Notes: generated from the sequence alone by a model not told the origin. Numbered from the stretch's first letter, positions 42,430 to 51,888 are shown. The stretch: DNA of 64,000 bases from an uncultured Brachyspira sp. (GCF_944388875.1 NZ_CALXKQ010000005.1:1-64000); one strand, 5' to 3'. Numbers and translations: made by a program.

Positions 42430-43905
42430 TTAAAATTTATCTATATCAACAAGTTTTTCTACTGTTTTAGCAAGAAGATAAACCCCAACACCTGTACCGC
42501 CTTTTGTAATATATTTGTTTGATGCATTACTGTATGATGTGCATGCTATATCCAAATGTGCCCATCTTGAACCTTCTGTAAAATATGATAAGAATTGTGC
42601 TGCTGTAATAGTTCCAGCCTCTCTTCCGCCTGTATTTTTTATATCTGCTATATCCGATTTGATTTGTTCTTTATACTCATCAAACATAGGAAGTTCCCAA
42701 ACTCTTTCATAAGTATCATCGCCTGCTTCTTTTATAGCATTTGCCAAAGCTTTATCATTAGACATTAAACCTGTGGCATGCTTACCTAAAGCTATGGAGC
42801 AAGCACCTGTTAAAGTAGCTATATCTATAACAAAGTCTGGATTATATTTTTTTATTCCATAAGATAAAGCATCAGCAAGTATTAGTCTTCCCTCAGCATC
42901 TGTATTTACAACCTCTACAGTTACGCCATTATGCATTTTTAATATATCTCCAGGATTTATTGCTCCGCTTCCTGTTTTATTGTCAGTTAAAGGACATATA
43001 ACAGTAACATTGGCATCCAATCCCATATCTGATATTAAAAATAATGCCCCGCATACAGCAGCAGCTCCAGACATATCGTCCTTCATTCCAAGCATACTAT
43101 CAGCAGGTTTTAATGACATTCCGCCTGTATCGAAAGTTATTCCCTTTCCAACCAATAAAATATTTCTTTTTGCTTTAGCTTTTTTATATTGTGCTATAAA
43201 TACTCTAGGAGGATTCTTACTTCCAGCATTAACGCCTAATATTCCATTCATATTTGCAGATTTTAATTCTTTTTCTGTTAATATCGTTGTTGTAATTTTT
43301 CTGCTTTCAGCCTGCTTTTTAGCTCTGTCTGCGAATGTTAATGAGTTTATAACATTGCTTGGTTCATTAATCATATCTCTAGCCCAGAATATATTATCTG
43401 CTATCTGACTTGCCTTAGCTATTGCATTTTCAGTATCTTTTTTATGTTCAGAAACCAAAAGAATATTTTTTATAGGAGTCTGCTCTTTTAATCTTTTATC
43501 ACCTAGGTAATTATCAAAACTATATGAAGAAAGTATAATTCCTAAACAAAACTGTATATAAGATTCCTCAGAAGCTATTTCAGAAAACAATTCAGCCATA
43601 TCAACTTCTATATCATCAATATGCAAATCTTTCATTATTTTTATTAAAGAAGCTCCCGCATTTTTCCAAGTTTCATACATATAATTTTTTACTTCCTTAT
43701 ATGTAATAAAAATAACTCTAGTATTGCTTGCAAAAGCGAAAGCAAAAGGAGTAGAAGTTGTATAATATTTATCTTTCACCAAACTATTAAATAACTTTAT
43801 ATATTCTTCATTGAATGTACATACTTTAGGTTCCTCTTTTTCAACTTTTACAAAAACAGCTACAGTATGTTTTTTAATAAAATTGATTGTATGTTTGAGT
43901 TTCAT
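42430..43905 (-). CDS. pepA: Leucyl aminopeptidase, PepA family
   Basis: A 491-residue M17 metallo-aminopeptidase that releases N-terminal residues from peptides in the cytoplasm. The zinc-ligand and catalytic region is clear: VGKGITFDTGGMSLKP with a catalytic lysine, KDDMSGAAAV, and the family signature NTDAEGRLILADALSYG. The N-terminal domain (about 1-160) is divergent, as usual. AAGGA lies before the ATG with about 6 bases. No signal peptide. It is monocistronic here. Confidence 0.95.
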   Translation of the reverse strand: MKLKHTINFIKKHTVAVFVKVEKEEPKVCTFNEEYIKLFNSLVKDKYYTTSTPFAFAFASNTRVIFITYKEVKNYMYETWKNAGASLIKIMKDLHIDDIEVDMAELFSEIASEESYIQFCLGIILSSYSFDNYLGDKRLKEQTPIKNILLVSEHKKDTENAIAKASQIADNIFWARDMINEPSNVINSLTFADRAKKQAESRKITTTILTEKELKSANMNGILGVNAGSKNPPRVFIAQYKKAKAKRNILLVGKGITFDTGGMSLKPADSMLGMKDDMSGAAAVCGALFLISDMGLDANVTVICPLTDNKTGSGAINPGDILKMHNGVTVEVVNTDAEGRLILADALSYGIKKYNPDFVIDIATLTGACSIALGKHATGLMSNDKALANAIKEAGDDTYERVWELPMFDEYKEQIKSDIADIKNTGGREAGTITAAQFLSYFTEGSRWAHLDIACTSYSNASNKYITKGGTGVGVYLLAKTVEKLVDIDKF

Positions 43906-44003
43906 TTTAGATCCTTGATTTTAAATAAGATAATATTAGTTAATAATTATATATAATGTTTATTTTATGTCAATTATAATCTTAAAAATTCTAATAAACC
44001 ATA

Positions 44004-44031
44004 TTGAAATATGATATTAAAAATATATAAT
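44004..44031 (+). promoter_or_regulatory. Promoter of the first LPP20-like gene
   Basis: TTGAAA (44004-44009), 16 bases, TATAAT (44026-44031). It matches the elements at 44674 and 45333 in 26 of 32 positions over the surrounding segment. Confidence 0.65.
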
Positions 44032-44085
44032 TTACATAATTTAAAGATTAATTATACATATAATCTTAATAAATAGGAGATACTT

Positions 44086-44580
44086 ATGATAAAAAAAATA
44101 TTAATTATAATCTTTATTTCTTCATTATTATTTATAACTTCATGCGGAACTGGTATCAGTAAAAACAATCCAGAAGGCTGGATAAATAATGATACTTTCA
44201 GAGTAATGGGTATGGGTTCTCCTTCAAAAGATATATCAGACAAATTCAGAAGAGAAGTAAATGCTAAACAGGCAGCTGAATTAGACGGAAAAAACAAAAT
44301 AGCAGCCAAAATAGTAGGCTCTTATATAGAATCATTAAGTTCAACTGAAAAAGGCATGATAGATGAATATGTTATACAGGAAAGAGTCGCAGGAAGGGTA
44401 AGAGGATTATCAGTTATAGAAAGCAAATGGGATTATCAGCAAAACTGTACTGTTATTATGGAATTGTATTCTAAAGGTCTTAAAAACAAGATGGATGAGT
44501 TGGTTTCTCAATATCTTAATGAAGTTGGAATGCAGTATACGGCTCAGGATGTTGCTGGTATGGTTAGAACTTATGAGTAA
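44086..44580 (+). CDS. LPP20-like lipoprotein, copy 1
   Basis: A 164-residue lipoprotein. The signal ends in the lipobox FITSC with the acylated Cys at 20, followed by GTGISKNNPEGWIN. The mature part resembles LPP20/FlgP-type small lipoproteins: RVMGMGSPS, then an alanine-rich helix (KQAAELDGKNKIAAKIVGSY). About 80% of its residues are shared with the next gene, so the two form a tandem duplication. AGGAG precedes the ATG by 6 bases. Location is probably the outer membrane or periplasm. Function unknown. Confidence 0.82.
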   Translation: MIKKILIIIFISSLLFITSCGTGISKNNPEGWINNDTFRVMGMGSPSKDISDKFRREVNAKQAAELDGKNKIAAKIVGSYIESLSSTEKGMIDEYVIQERVAGRVRGLSVIESKWDYQQNCTVIMELYSKGLKNKMDELVSQYLNEVGMQYTAQDVAGMVRTYE

Positions 44581-44673
44581 TAGCAAATAATAATCTTTTA
44601 TAAATAAATTTAAAATAATCCGATAAATAATGCATATTTATATTATACTATAGATATTAATTTGTAATTACTA

Positions 44674-44701
44674 TTGCAATATAATATTCATAATATATAA
44701 T
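44674..44701 (+). promoter_or_regulatory. Promoter of the second LPP20-like gene
   Basis: TTGCAA (44674-44679), 16 bases, TATAAT (44696-44701). The 32-bp segment 44671-44702 matches 45330-45361 with 3 mismatches. Confidence 0.7.
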
Positions 44702-44738
44702 ATATATAATAATATAGTTTTGAGAAAGGAGGAGTTTT

Positions 44739-45242
44739 ATGAAAAAACATATAAAATACTATATTACTGCCCTAGCACTATCATTATTTATAATGTCATG
44801 CGGAACAGGAATAAGCAAAAGCAGCCCTGAAGGATGGATTAATGATGATACATTTAGAGTAATGGGAATGGGTTCTCCTGCTGCTGATATAGAATCAACT
44901 GATAAGTTTAGAAGAGAATTAACTTCTAAACAGGCTGCTGAATTGGATGCAAAAAATAAAATAGTAGCTAAGATAGTAGGTTCTTATGTAGAATCATTAA
45001 GCTCCACAGAAAAAGGTATGATAGATGAATATGTTATACAGGAAAGAGTGGGCGGAAGAATAAGAGGAGCTTCTGTTGTAGAAAGCAAATGGGATTCTCA
45101 GCAGAACTGTACTGTAGTTATGGAATTGTATTCTAAAGGACTTAAAAGTCAAATGGATGCTTTGGTTTCTAAATACCTAAATGAAGTTGGAATGCAGTAC
45201 ACAGCTCAGGATGTTGCAGGCATGGTTAGAACTTATGAATAA
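44739..45242 (+). CDS. LPP20-like lipoprotein, copy 2
   Basis: A 167-residue lipoprotein, paralogue of the preceding gene. The lipobox FIMSC puts the acylated cysteine at 21. SSTEKGMIDEYVIQERV and QYTAQDVAGMVRTYE are identical in both copies. Differences cluster in the signal peptide and at AADIESTD near residue 50. AAGGAGGAG before the ATG is a strong ribosome site, stronger than that of copy 1, so this copy may be the more abundant. A perfect terminator follows. Confidence 0.82.
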   Translation: MKKHIKYYITALALSLFIMSCGTGISKSSPEGWINDDTFRVMGMGSPAADIESTDKFRRELTSKQAAELDAKNKIVAKIVGSYVESLSSTEKGMIDEYVIQERVGGRIRGASVVESKWDSQQNCTVVMELYSKGLKSQMDALVSKYLNEVGMQYTAQDVAGMVRTYE

Positions 45243-45270
45243 TAATAATCATTACTATGTATAAAAATAC

Positions 45271-45303
45271 AAGGGATATATTTATAAAAATATATCCCTT
45301 TTT
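45271..45303 (+). terminator. Terminator after the LPP20-like pair
   Basis: AAGGGATATATTT (45271-45283) and AAATATATCCCTT (45288-45300) form a perfect 13-bp stem followed by T residues. Confidence 0.88.
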
Positions 45304-45332
45304 GTTTAATAAAAAATATTTTTTATATGCTA

Positions 45333-45360
45333 TTGCAATATAGCATTCAAAATATATAAT
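45333..45360 (+). promoter_or_regulatory. Promoter of the SDR gene
   Basis: TTGCAA (45333-45338), 16 bases, TATAAT (45355-45360). The element is nearly identical to that before the second LPP20-like gene. Its -35 lies in a palindrome (ATGCTAT-N6-ATAGCAT) at 45328-45347. Confidence 0.7.
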
Positions 45361-45405
45361 ACTGCAAATAATTATTAAATTTATAGTAAAAATTGGGAGT
45401 CATAA

Positions 45406-46185
45406 ATGTATACAGAAAATATAAGCGGAAGATTAGCGTTTGTATCAGGTGCTAGTGCGGGTATTGGAAAGGCTGTTGCTAAAATGCTTGCTTCTAATGG
45501 TGTTAATCTAATTTTAACTGCTAGAAGAATAGAAAAACTTAATGAATTAAAATCATCATTTGAAAAAAATTATAATATAAAAGTAAAAGTAATAAAGATT
45601 GACTATTCAAAAACAGATGAAATAATTAATGCTGTGAACAATCTTGAAGATGAGTGGAAAAATATTGACATACTTATAAATAATGCTGGATTAGCTTTAG
45701 GAAAAGATGTATATTCTAATAATAGTATGGAAGATGTTTTACAGATGATAAGAGTTAATTGCGAAGGCTTTGCAGTATTAACTAGAATGCTTCTTCCTTT
45801 CATAATAAAAAGCAAACATGGACATATAGTAAATTTATCATCTACTGCTGCCGATGAAGGTTACAGCGGAGGAGCTATATATTGTGCTACAAAGTCATTT
45901 GTCGAGATGTTTGGAGATAGTATAAGAGTTGAATTAATAGATAAACCTGTAAAAGTAACAAATATTAAGCCTGGTGCCGTTAATACAGAATTTTCTACTG
46001 TAAGATTTAAGGGTGATAAAGAAAAAGCAGATAATGTGTATAAAGGATTTAATCCTTTATATGCTGAAGATATAGCCGATAATATAGAGTATGTATTAAC
46101 TCGCAAAAGTCATGTTCAAATATCAAGCATGACTATTATGGCAGAAAACCAAGGTACTGCTACTATAATACATAGAGAAAAATAA
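45406..46185 (+). CDS. Short-chain dehydrogenase/reductase, YdfG-like
   Basis: A 259-residue SDR enzyme, NAD(P)-dependent. The cofactor motif SGASAGIGKAV (about 14-24), NNAGLALG (about 90-97), the catalytic Ser in NLSSTAADEG and the Tyr/Lys pair YCATKSF are all present. Overall pattern is close to YdfG-type 3-hydroxyacid/serine dehydrogenases. GGGAG lies 6 bases before the ATG. Its promoter resembles that of the preceding lipoprotein gene. Substrate unknown. Confidence 0.88.
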   Translation: MYTENISGRLAFVSGASAGIGKAVAKMLASNGVNLILTARRIEKLNELKSSFEKNYNIKVKVIKIDYSKTDEIINAVNNLEDEWKNIDILINNAGLALGKDVYSNNSMEDVLQMIRVNCEGFAVLTRMLLPFIIKSKHGHIVNLSSTAADEGYSGGAIYCATKSFVEMFGDSIRVELIDKPVKVTNIKPGAVNTEFSTVRFKGDKEKADNVYKGFNPLYAEDIADNIEYVLTRKSHVQISSMTIMAENQGTATIIHREK

Positions 46186-46219
46186 AATATAATTTATTAA
46201 TAAAGGGAGCTATTTTTCT

Positions 46220-48172
46220 ATGGGTGATATAGACAATACTAGAGATAGATTAAAATTAGATAATCTTGAACAAAATACAAGAAAAGACTTGTTTAATAAA
46301 TTTGTCGATGCAGGCGGTGAGGTAATAGCAGATAAAAAGAAAGTAAATACAGGGGTAGTAGGAGGCTCAAGAAGAAGAAGCAGTACTTCATCAGATTCAA
46401 GAGGAAAATCGGATTCATCTTCTAATAATAGATCTTTGCCTTCTGATAATAAAGCAAAAACAAAAACATCTGCTTCTAATAATACTATTACTCTTAAAAA
46501 AGATAACGGCGTATTTTATAATATGAAATTATGGTTCAATGCTCTTAGTGCAGGTGTTATTACATTTGTAGGAGGAAATGTTAATCCTAAATTTCTAAAC
46601 TTTATAGATAAAAATGTAATAGCTGCTTTACTTGAAATGGATACCCTAATTTTTAATGCTTTAAATCCTGTTGAATCTTCAAATATAGATTCTAAGATTA
46701 AGCATGATAAAATAGTATCTCAGTTTGCCAAAGATTTGGAAGATTTAGAGCTTTTGGAGAGAATAAAAGATCAATATGATGAAAAACTTTATAAAGATTT
46801 TTTAAGACCATATAAAGAACTAAATACTAATGTTATGGCTGAAAGTTATGTAAAAGAAATAAAAGCTATGTTCAGACCATTATATGTACTTCATACTTAT
46901 TCTTCAAGAATGAAGATAGCTGGGGAAAAGGCAATGTTTGCTTATGCTATGGTTGATAATATCAGCAAAGGAATAGTAAATTCAAGAATATCAGCATTCA
47001 AAAGAGCTGTTGAGCTTATATATTCAAAATATTATCCTAAGTTATTTGCTTTATTACAATATGCGTCTAAAGAAAAACTTGAAACTATAAATGATTTTAA
47101 CCGATTTTTTAATATTACTGAAGCTGATATATTAGGATATCACACAAAATTGAAAAAAGATAAAGAAAAACTTCAGGAAATAAAAATAGAAGAAGCAAAA
47201 GAAAACATAGGAAAAAATAAAGAAGGTTCAGAAGAAGATAAATTAAGCAAAGTTGAATCTATAGGTGTTAAACTTATCAATAAATGCGTATCTTTCAAGA
47301 AAGAAGACAATGGAATAGAATATGAAGCAGACCCTTTCTTTGTTGTTTCTACTAAAGATAAAATTTACAGAATAAAAGTATTAATAGATTTCTTGGACAG
47401 AGAATATTCTGCTGTATTTGTATCTAATAAGGTTAGATATAATTTAGTGTATGATAATCAGGTTAGAACAGATTATAAAAATGATTTTAATAATATATTC
47501 TTGTCATTATCAGATACTAATTCTAGATTAAATGAATACAGTGAACTTTGCAAAACAATAGAAAAAGTAGAAGCTGATAAAACTATGCGTTTTGAGCAAA
47601 GAGTATCAATGCTTTCAGATAAAAATGGTCAGCGTTCATATTTAGCTAAAAATCTAAGAAATACTTTTGTTTCTATAATAACACCGTTCAAGAAAAAATT
47701 AGATAAACTTTTATTAGATAAAGAGGAAAGAGAAAGAATAATAGAAAATCCTAATGATATATTAACTTTCTCTGCTGATATAGGTAAAAGCAAAAAAAGA
47801 ATACAAGGCTATAATGTTATGAAAGCATTAACTGAAGCCTATTACTTTATATCTGGTTTTAATTACTTAATCACTCAGGGAGAATTATCTGGAGCTGGGA
47901 TATTAATTGAGGGAGCTGATGAAGAAGAGCCTATAATTGGATCTATAACAGATGAGCCTATAAAAGATGATTCTGTAAAAGAAGAAAATTCTGCAAATAC
48001 AGAAACTATTAAAGAAGAAAAAGAAGCAGAAGAAAATGACAATAGTAATAATGAAGAAGAAATTAAAACAGAAGATAATGATGATAATAAAGACACAGAA
48101 AATAATAATGAAGAACAGATAAAAGATGAACCAGGGGATGGATTTGATGAAAGTGAAGAAGATAAAAAATAA
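46220..48172 (+). CDS. Large acidic-tailed protein of unknown function, 650 residues
   Basis: I cannot assign a function. The N-terminal 90 residues are Ser/Lys-rich and look disordered (SRRRSSTSSDSRGKSDSS). A long helical body (about 95-585) follows, with one moderately hydrophobic segment (NALSAGVITFVGGNVNP). The final 60 residues are Glu/Asp/Asn-rich. No signal peptide. It may belong to a spirochaete-specific family (DUF5312-type proteins come to mind) but this is unverified. GGGAG precedes the ATG. The acyltransferase gene follows 25 bases later, so the two are probably co-transcribed. Confidence 0.75.
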   Translation: MGDIDNTRDRLKLDNLEQNTRKDLFNKFVDAGGEVIADKKKVNTGVVGGSRRRSSTSSDSRGKSDSSSNNRSLPSDNKAKTKTSASNNTITLKKDNGVFYNMKLWFNALSAGVITFVGGNVNPKFLNFIDKNVIAALLEMDTLIFNALNPVESSNIDSKIKHDKIVSQFAKDLEDLELLERIKDQYDEKLYKDFLRPYKELNTNVMAESYVKEIKAMFRPLYVLHTYSSRMKIAGEKAMFAYAMVDNISKGIVNSRISAFKRAVELIYSKYYPKLFALLQYASKEKLETINDFNRFFNITEADILGYHTKLKKDKEKLQEIKIEEAKENIGKNKEGSEEDKLSKVESIGVKLINKCVSFKKEDNGIEYEADPFFVVSTKDKIYRIKVLIDFLDREYSAVFVSNKVRYNLVYDNQVRTDYKNDFNNIFLSLSDTNSRLNEYSELCKTIEKVEADKTMRFEQRVSMLSDKNGQRSYLAKNLRNTFVSIITPFKKKLDKLLLDKEERERIIENPNDILTFSADIGKSKKRIQGYNVMKALTEAYYFISGFNYLITQGELSGAGILIEGADEEEPIIGSITDEPIKDDSVKEENSANTETIKEEKEAEENDNSNNEEEIKTEDNDDNKDTENNNEEQIKDEPGDGFDESEEDKK

Positions 48173-48197
48173 TTTCGTGCTGATGTGAGGTTTTATT

Positions 48198-49130
48198 TTG
48201 GCTTATAAATCACCAAAAGTTATTATGCTTGAATATGTTCCATTACGCATACTAATGGAAATAATATCATTTATGCCTTATATAATTGTTGTATTATTTG
48301 CTAAATTAATGGGCATATTAATGTATATTTTTGCTTTTAAAAGCAGAAAGGTAGCTTTAATAAATTTGAAGCAGGCATTTCCTGAAAAAAGTTTTCATGA
48401 AAGAAAAAGAATTGCAAAGCGTTCTATGGAATCAATGCTTATGACTTTTGCCGAATTTATAAAAGCATCAAGAATGTCTAATGAGCAGATTTTAAAACGT
48501 ATAAAGATAGAAGGTCAGGATATTTTTGATAAAGCTATGCATGAAAAGAATAGAGGAATCATAGCTATTACAGGTCATATTGGAAATTGGGAATATATAG
48601 CATTTTATTTTGCAATACATGGATATGATCCAAGTGTTATAGTAAGACCTCTTGATAATCCTAAATTAGATGCCTATATGAAATCATGGAGAGAAAAAAG
48701 AGGCATGACATGCATATCAAGATGGGGAGATTTAAGAGATATATTTCATGCCTTAAACAAAAATACTCCTGTAGCTTTTTTATCTGATCAAAATTATACA
48801 CAAGGAATATTTGTAGACTTCTTTGGATATCCATGTGCAACAGCTGTTGGACCTGTTGCAATAGCCATGAAAACAAAACTTCCTATGGCTATACTTTATG
48901 ATTTGCCAGACAGATACGGACATCATAAAATTATAGTTTATGATATTATGTATATAGAAGAAAAAGAAACAAAAGAAGAAACATTAAGACATAATGTGCA
49001 AAGATACACAAAAAAGCTGGAAGAAATTATTGCTAAGCATCCTGAAAATTGGCTTTGGGTTCATACTAGGTGGAATACAAGACCAAAAGGCGAACCTGAA
49101 ATATTTTATGATAATAATAATTATAAATAA
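48198..49130 (+). CDS. LpxL/HtrB-like lysophospholipid acyltransferase
   Basis: A 310-residue membrane-bound acyltransferase of the lauroyl/myristoyl transferase family. The catalytic motif is GHIGNWEY, and a second motif is FLSDQNYTQGIFVDFFG. A membrane anchor is at about 12-45. The start is TTG at 48198, with GAGG 7 bases upstream; the next in-frame ATG is ten codons further and lacks a ribosome site. It probably adds a fatty acid to a glycolipid. Whether the organism makes lipid A-type LPS or a variant is not shown here. Confidence 0.85.
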   Translation: MAYKSPKVIMLEYVPLRILMEIISFMPYIIVVLFAKLMGILMYIFAFKSRKVALINLKQAFPEKSFHERKRIAKRSMESMLMTFAEFIKASRMSNEQILKRIKIEGQDIFDKAMHEKNRGIIAITGHIGNWEYIAFYFAIHGYDPSVIVRPLDNPKLDAYMKSWREKRGMTCISRWGDLRDIFHALNKNTPVAFLSDQNYTQGIFVDFFGYPCATAVGPVAIAMKTKLPMAILYDLPDRYGHHKIIVYDIMYIEEKETKEETLRHNVQRYTKKLEEIIAKHPENWLWVHTRWNTRPKGEPEIFYDNNNYK

Positions 49131-49262
49131 TATTTTTACCTTGTTTTTTTGATTTAGGTTTATATTATATACTAAAACTGATATGATTGTCATTATTTTG
49201 TTTCTTAGGGGATTACATTTCATATAATTTTTTTATAAATATTAATTTTAACTGTTATAAAT

Positions 49263-49291
49263 TTGACAATTCATATAATTTTTAGTAATTT
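49263..49291 (+). promoter_or_regulatory. Promoter of htrA
   Basis: TTGACA (49263-49268), 17 bases, TAATTT (49286-49291). The -35 is perfect and the -10 weak. A second TATA-like segment follows near 49310. Confidence 0.5.
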
Positions 49292-49336
49292 AAAAAAGGT
49301 TAATATATATTATATATTTATGGAGGTTATGCATAT

Positions 49337-50848
49337 ATGGAGCAAAAAAAACGTTCTTTTATGTTCTTTTTAAATCTTGGACTTACTTTTACTTTAGTTG
49401 GAATCATAATTTCATTCTTTATTTTTTCTTATGAAAAAAATTATAAGAAAGATGAATTCTTGGTTCATGCACAGGCAGCACCTGAAAAAACAGCTTTTTC
49501 TGGTTCATTAGATGGAGCTTTAGAAGTTGAAAGTGCTATAAGAGATGTAGTTGATAGAAATATGCCTGCTGTTGTTAATATATCCACAGAAATTGAAGCA
49601 GGTCAGACTGAACAAGACAGATATGCTGATGATTTCTTTAGATTCTTCTTTGGAGATCAGGTACCTAGACAAAGAAGAAGCCAAAAATCTTTAGGAAGCG
49701 GTTTTATAATTAATGAAGATGGTTATGTGCTTTCTAATTATCATGTAGTTAAAGGTGCTACTAAAATAATGATAACTCTTTATGGAGAGGACGGAGAGCT
49801 TCCTGCACAGTTAATAGGGTATGATGAAGCTTATGATTTAGCTTTATTAAAAATAGAAGCTGATAACAGAACTTTCCCTTATGTTGCTTTAGGCGACAGC
49901 GACGCTATAGAGCCAGGTGAGTTTGCCATTGCTATTGGAAACCCTTATGGTCTTAATAATACTGTAACATTCGGTATTGTAAGTGCTAAAGGAAGAAGCG
50001 ATGTAGGAGCTAACAAATACCAAAGATATATACAGACTGATGTTGCTATAAACCCTGGTAATTCAGGAGGACCTTTATTTAATATTCATGGTCAGGTTAT
50101 AGGAATTAATACTTTAATATACTCTACTTCAGGCGGAAGTATTGGTATAGGTTTCGCTACCCCTATTAATCTTGCCACTTCTGTTATGACAGATTTAAAA
50201 GAAAACGGAAAAGTAACTAGAGGATATTTAGGTATATACCTTCAGGATATTGATGAAAATCTATCAAGAGGACTTAATGTTAAGCAAAACAGCGGTGTTT
50301 ATGTAAGCGAAGTTATACCTGATTCTCCTGCTTCTAAAGGCGGTTTGGAAGACGGTGATATAATTATAGAATTTGACGGCGAAAAAATGACTAGATCAGG
50401 TGATTTATTCAATAAAGTAGCAACTACAAAAGTAGGAAAAGAGGTTACTGTTAAATATTTAAGAAACGGCAGAGAAAGATCAACTAAAGTAACTATTGAA
50501 GCTAGAGTTGATGATGAAGCAGTTGTTCCTAACAGAACTTTGCAAAATAACGGACAAGGCAATGCACGTTCTTGGATGGGATTAGATGTTTCTGATATAA
50601 CTCCTGAAATATCTCAAAGACTTCAAATTAGAAGCAATGAAAGAGGTGTTGTTGTACTTAATATGACTCAAAACTCTAAAGCATATCAGTCTGGACTTAG
50701 ACCAGGTGATGTTATTAAAGCTATAAATGGAATAACAATATCTAATACTAATGATTATAATGAGTTTGTTAAATCTTACGGCAATGATAAGTCTTTCACT
50801 ATAACAATTAAACGTGCTAGAATGACTTATGTAATAATAATAGAATAG
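49337..50848 (+). CDS. HtrA/DegQ-family serine protease with two PDZ domains
   Basis: A 503-residue periplasmic quality-control protease. An N-terminal membrane segment (about 9-31) anchors it. The trypsin-like domain has the triad His136 (LSNYHVV), Asp167 (YDLALLKI) and Ser243 (NPGNSGGPL). Two PDZ domains follow (about 285-385 and 410-500), with GYLGIYLQDID and RSWMGLDVSDI at their starts. The 50-residue linker after the membrane helix is short. Length and layout match DegQ/HtrA. It is monocistronic with a strong terminator. Confidence 0.95.
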   Translation: MEQKKRSFMFFLNLGLTFTLVGIIISFFIFSYEKNYKKDEFLVHAQAAPEKTAFSGSLDGALEVESAIRDVVDRNMPAVVNISTEIEAGQTEQDRYADDFFRFFFGDQVPRQRRSQKSLGSGFIINEDGYVLSNYHVVKGATKIMITLYGEDGELPAQLIGYDEAYDLALLKIEADNRTFPYVALGDSDAIEPGEFAIAIGNPYGLNNTVTFGIVSAKGRSDVGANKYQRYIQTDVAINPGNSGGPLFNIHGQVIGINTLIYSTSGGSIGIGFATPINLATSVMTDLKENGKVTRGYLGIYLQDIDENLSRGLNVKQNSGVYVSEVIPDSPASKGGLEDGDIIIEFDGEKMTRSGDLFNKVATTKVGKEVTVKYLRNGRERSTKVTIEARVDDEAVVPNRTLQNNGQGNARSWMGLDVSDITPEISQRLQIRSNERGVVVLNMTQNSKAYQSGLRPGDVIKAINGITISNTNDYNEFVKSYGNDKSFTITIKRARMTYVIIIE

Positions 50849-50868
50849 TTATTAAATTAATATAATAA

Positions 50869-50910
50869 AAAAGGGATTTGCTAATTTTATAATAAGTAAA
50901 TCCCTTTTCT
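50869..50910 (+). terminator. Terminator after htrA
   Basis: AAAAGGGATTT (50869-50879) and AAATCCCTTTT (50898-50908) form a perfect 11-bp stem followed by T. Confidence 0.85.
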
Positions 50911-51255
50911 TATGTTTTTACTTTTATTAGTAAATGTTTAATAATTATATATATATGAATTATTAGGCGTTCATATGTAATTTAAATTTTTTAAAATTAT
51001 TTAAGTATGATTTTTTATTAATAGAGTTAATATTTAAATAAAAAATAGAAATAAATTTTTAATTATGAAATATAACTAAATAGTACTTCAATGTGTATTT
51101 AAGAAATCTATTTTATATGCAAAAGAAAATGAAAAATATTAATATCTGCTGCTCGTTGACAAATATATATTATTTATTTATAATTACAAAGTAAATTTGT
51201 TATAATTAAGTTTTTAGAATCGCAGTAAATGATATATTTATAAATGCAAAGTTTA
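50911..51255. other. AT-rich gap without a recognisable gene
   Basis: About 345 bases between the htrA terminator and the glycosyltransferase promoter. No open frame with a ribosome site, no tRNA and no repeat was seen on either strand. Confidence 0.6.
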
Positions 51256-51283
51256 TTGTTATGAAAAATATATAGGCTATAAT
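51256..51283 (+). promoter_or_regulatory. Promoter of the glycosyltransferase gene
   Basis: TTGTTA (51256-51261), 16 bases, TATAAT (51278-51283). CGGAG follows 7 bases before the ATG. Confidence 0.7.
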
Positions 51284-51297
51284 ATCGGAGTTCTTAT

Positions 51298-51888
51298 ATG
51301 AATAAACCTGTGCTTTTTTTAATTTTTAATAGAGAGGAATTAACTAATAGAGTTTTTGAAGCTATAAGAGAAGCAAAACCTCCTCGCTTATACGTAGTAG
51401 CCGATGGTCCTAGAAATAATGTAGAAAATGAATATGAAAAGTGTATGGCTACTAGGAAAATTATTGAAAAAGTTGATTGGGATTGTGAAGTAAAAACTTT
51501 ATTTAGAGATGTTAATATAGGCTGCCGCAGATCTATATCAGAAGGTATTAATTGGTTTTTTGAAAATGAAGAAGATGGAATAATACTTGAAGATGATTGT
51601 CTGCCTAGTCAGTCTTTTTTTTATTTTTGCGAAGAACTTTTAGATTATTATAAAGATAATGAAAGAATTATGAGTATAGGAGGATTTCATTATGGAGAGC
51701 CTTGTTCAGAATATACTTATTATTTTTCATCTATAATGCAGTGCTGGGGCTGGGCTACTTGGAGAAGAGCTTGGAAACATTATGATACAAATTTAGATAA
51801 ATATAGTTATGAAGATATATGCAAAAAAATAGATAATATTTATAAAGATGCATATATGAGAATGTACTGGAAAGATAAGTTTATATGA
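51298..51888 (+). CDS. Glycosyltransferase, N-terminal part of a split gene
   Basis: A 196-residue N-terminal part of a nucleotide-sugar glycosyltransferase (HlpA-like group). PVLFLIFNREELTNRVFEAI opens the Rossmann-like fold; YVVADGPRNN, DVNIGCRRSISEGINWFF and the acidic GIILEDDCLPSQSFF segment with its DD pair follow. CWGWATWRRAW is also typical. The reading frame ends at a TGA at 51886-51888. The missing C-terminal part is encoded directly afterwards, overlapping ATGA, in a frame one base away. One extra base in 51879-51885 would join them. Confidence 0.78.
   Translation: MNKPVLFLIFNREELTNRVFEAIREAKPPRLYVVADGPRNNVENEYEKCMATRKIIEKVDWDCEVKTLFRDVNIGCRRSISEGINWFFENEEDGIILEDDCLPSQSFFYFCEELLDYYKDNERIMSIGGFHYGEPCSEYTYYFSSIMQCWGWATWRRAWKHYDTNLDKYSYEDICKKIDNIYKDAYMRMYWKDKFI

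Noticed and set aside
51823-51829. A7 tract in the glycosyltransferase gene as the frameshift site
   Set aside because: Adding one A here leads to a TAA within three codons; the frame change must lie between 51879 and 51885, so this A7 is not the cause.
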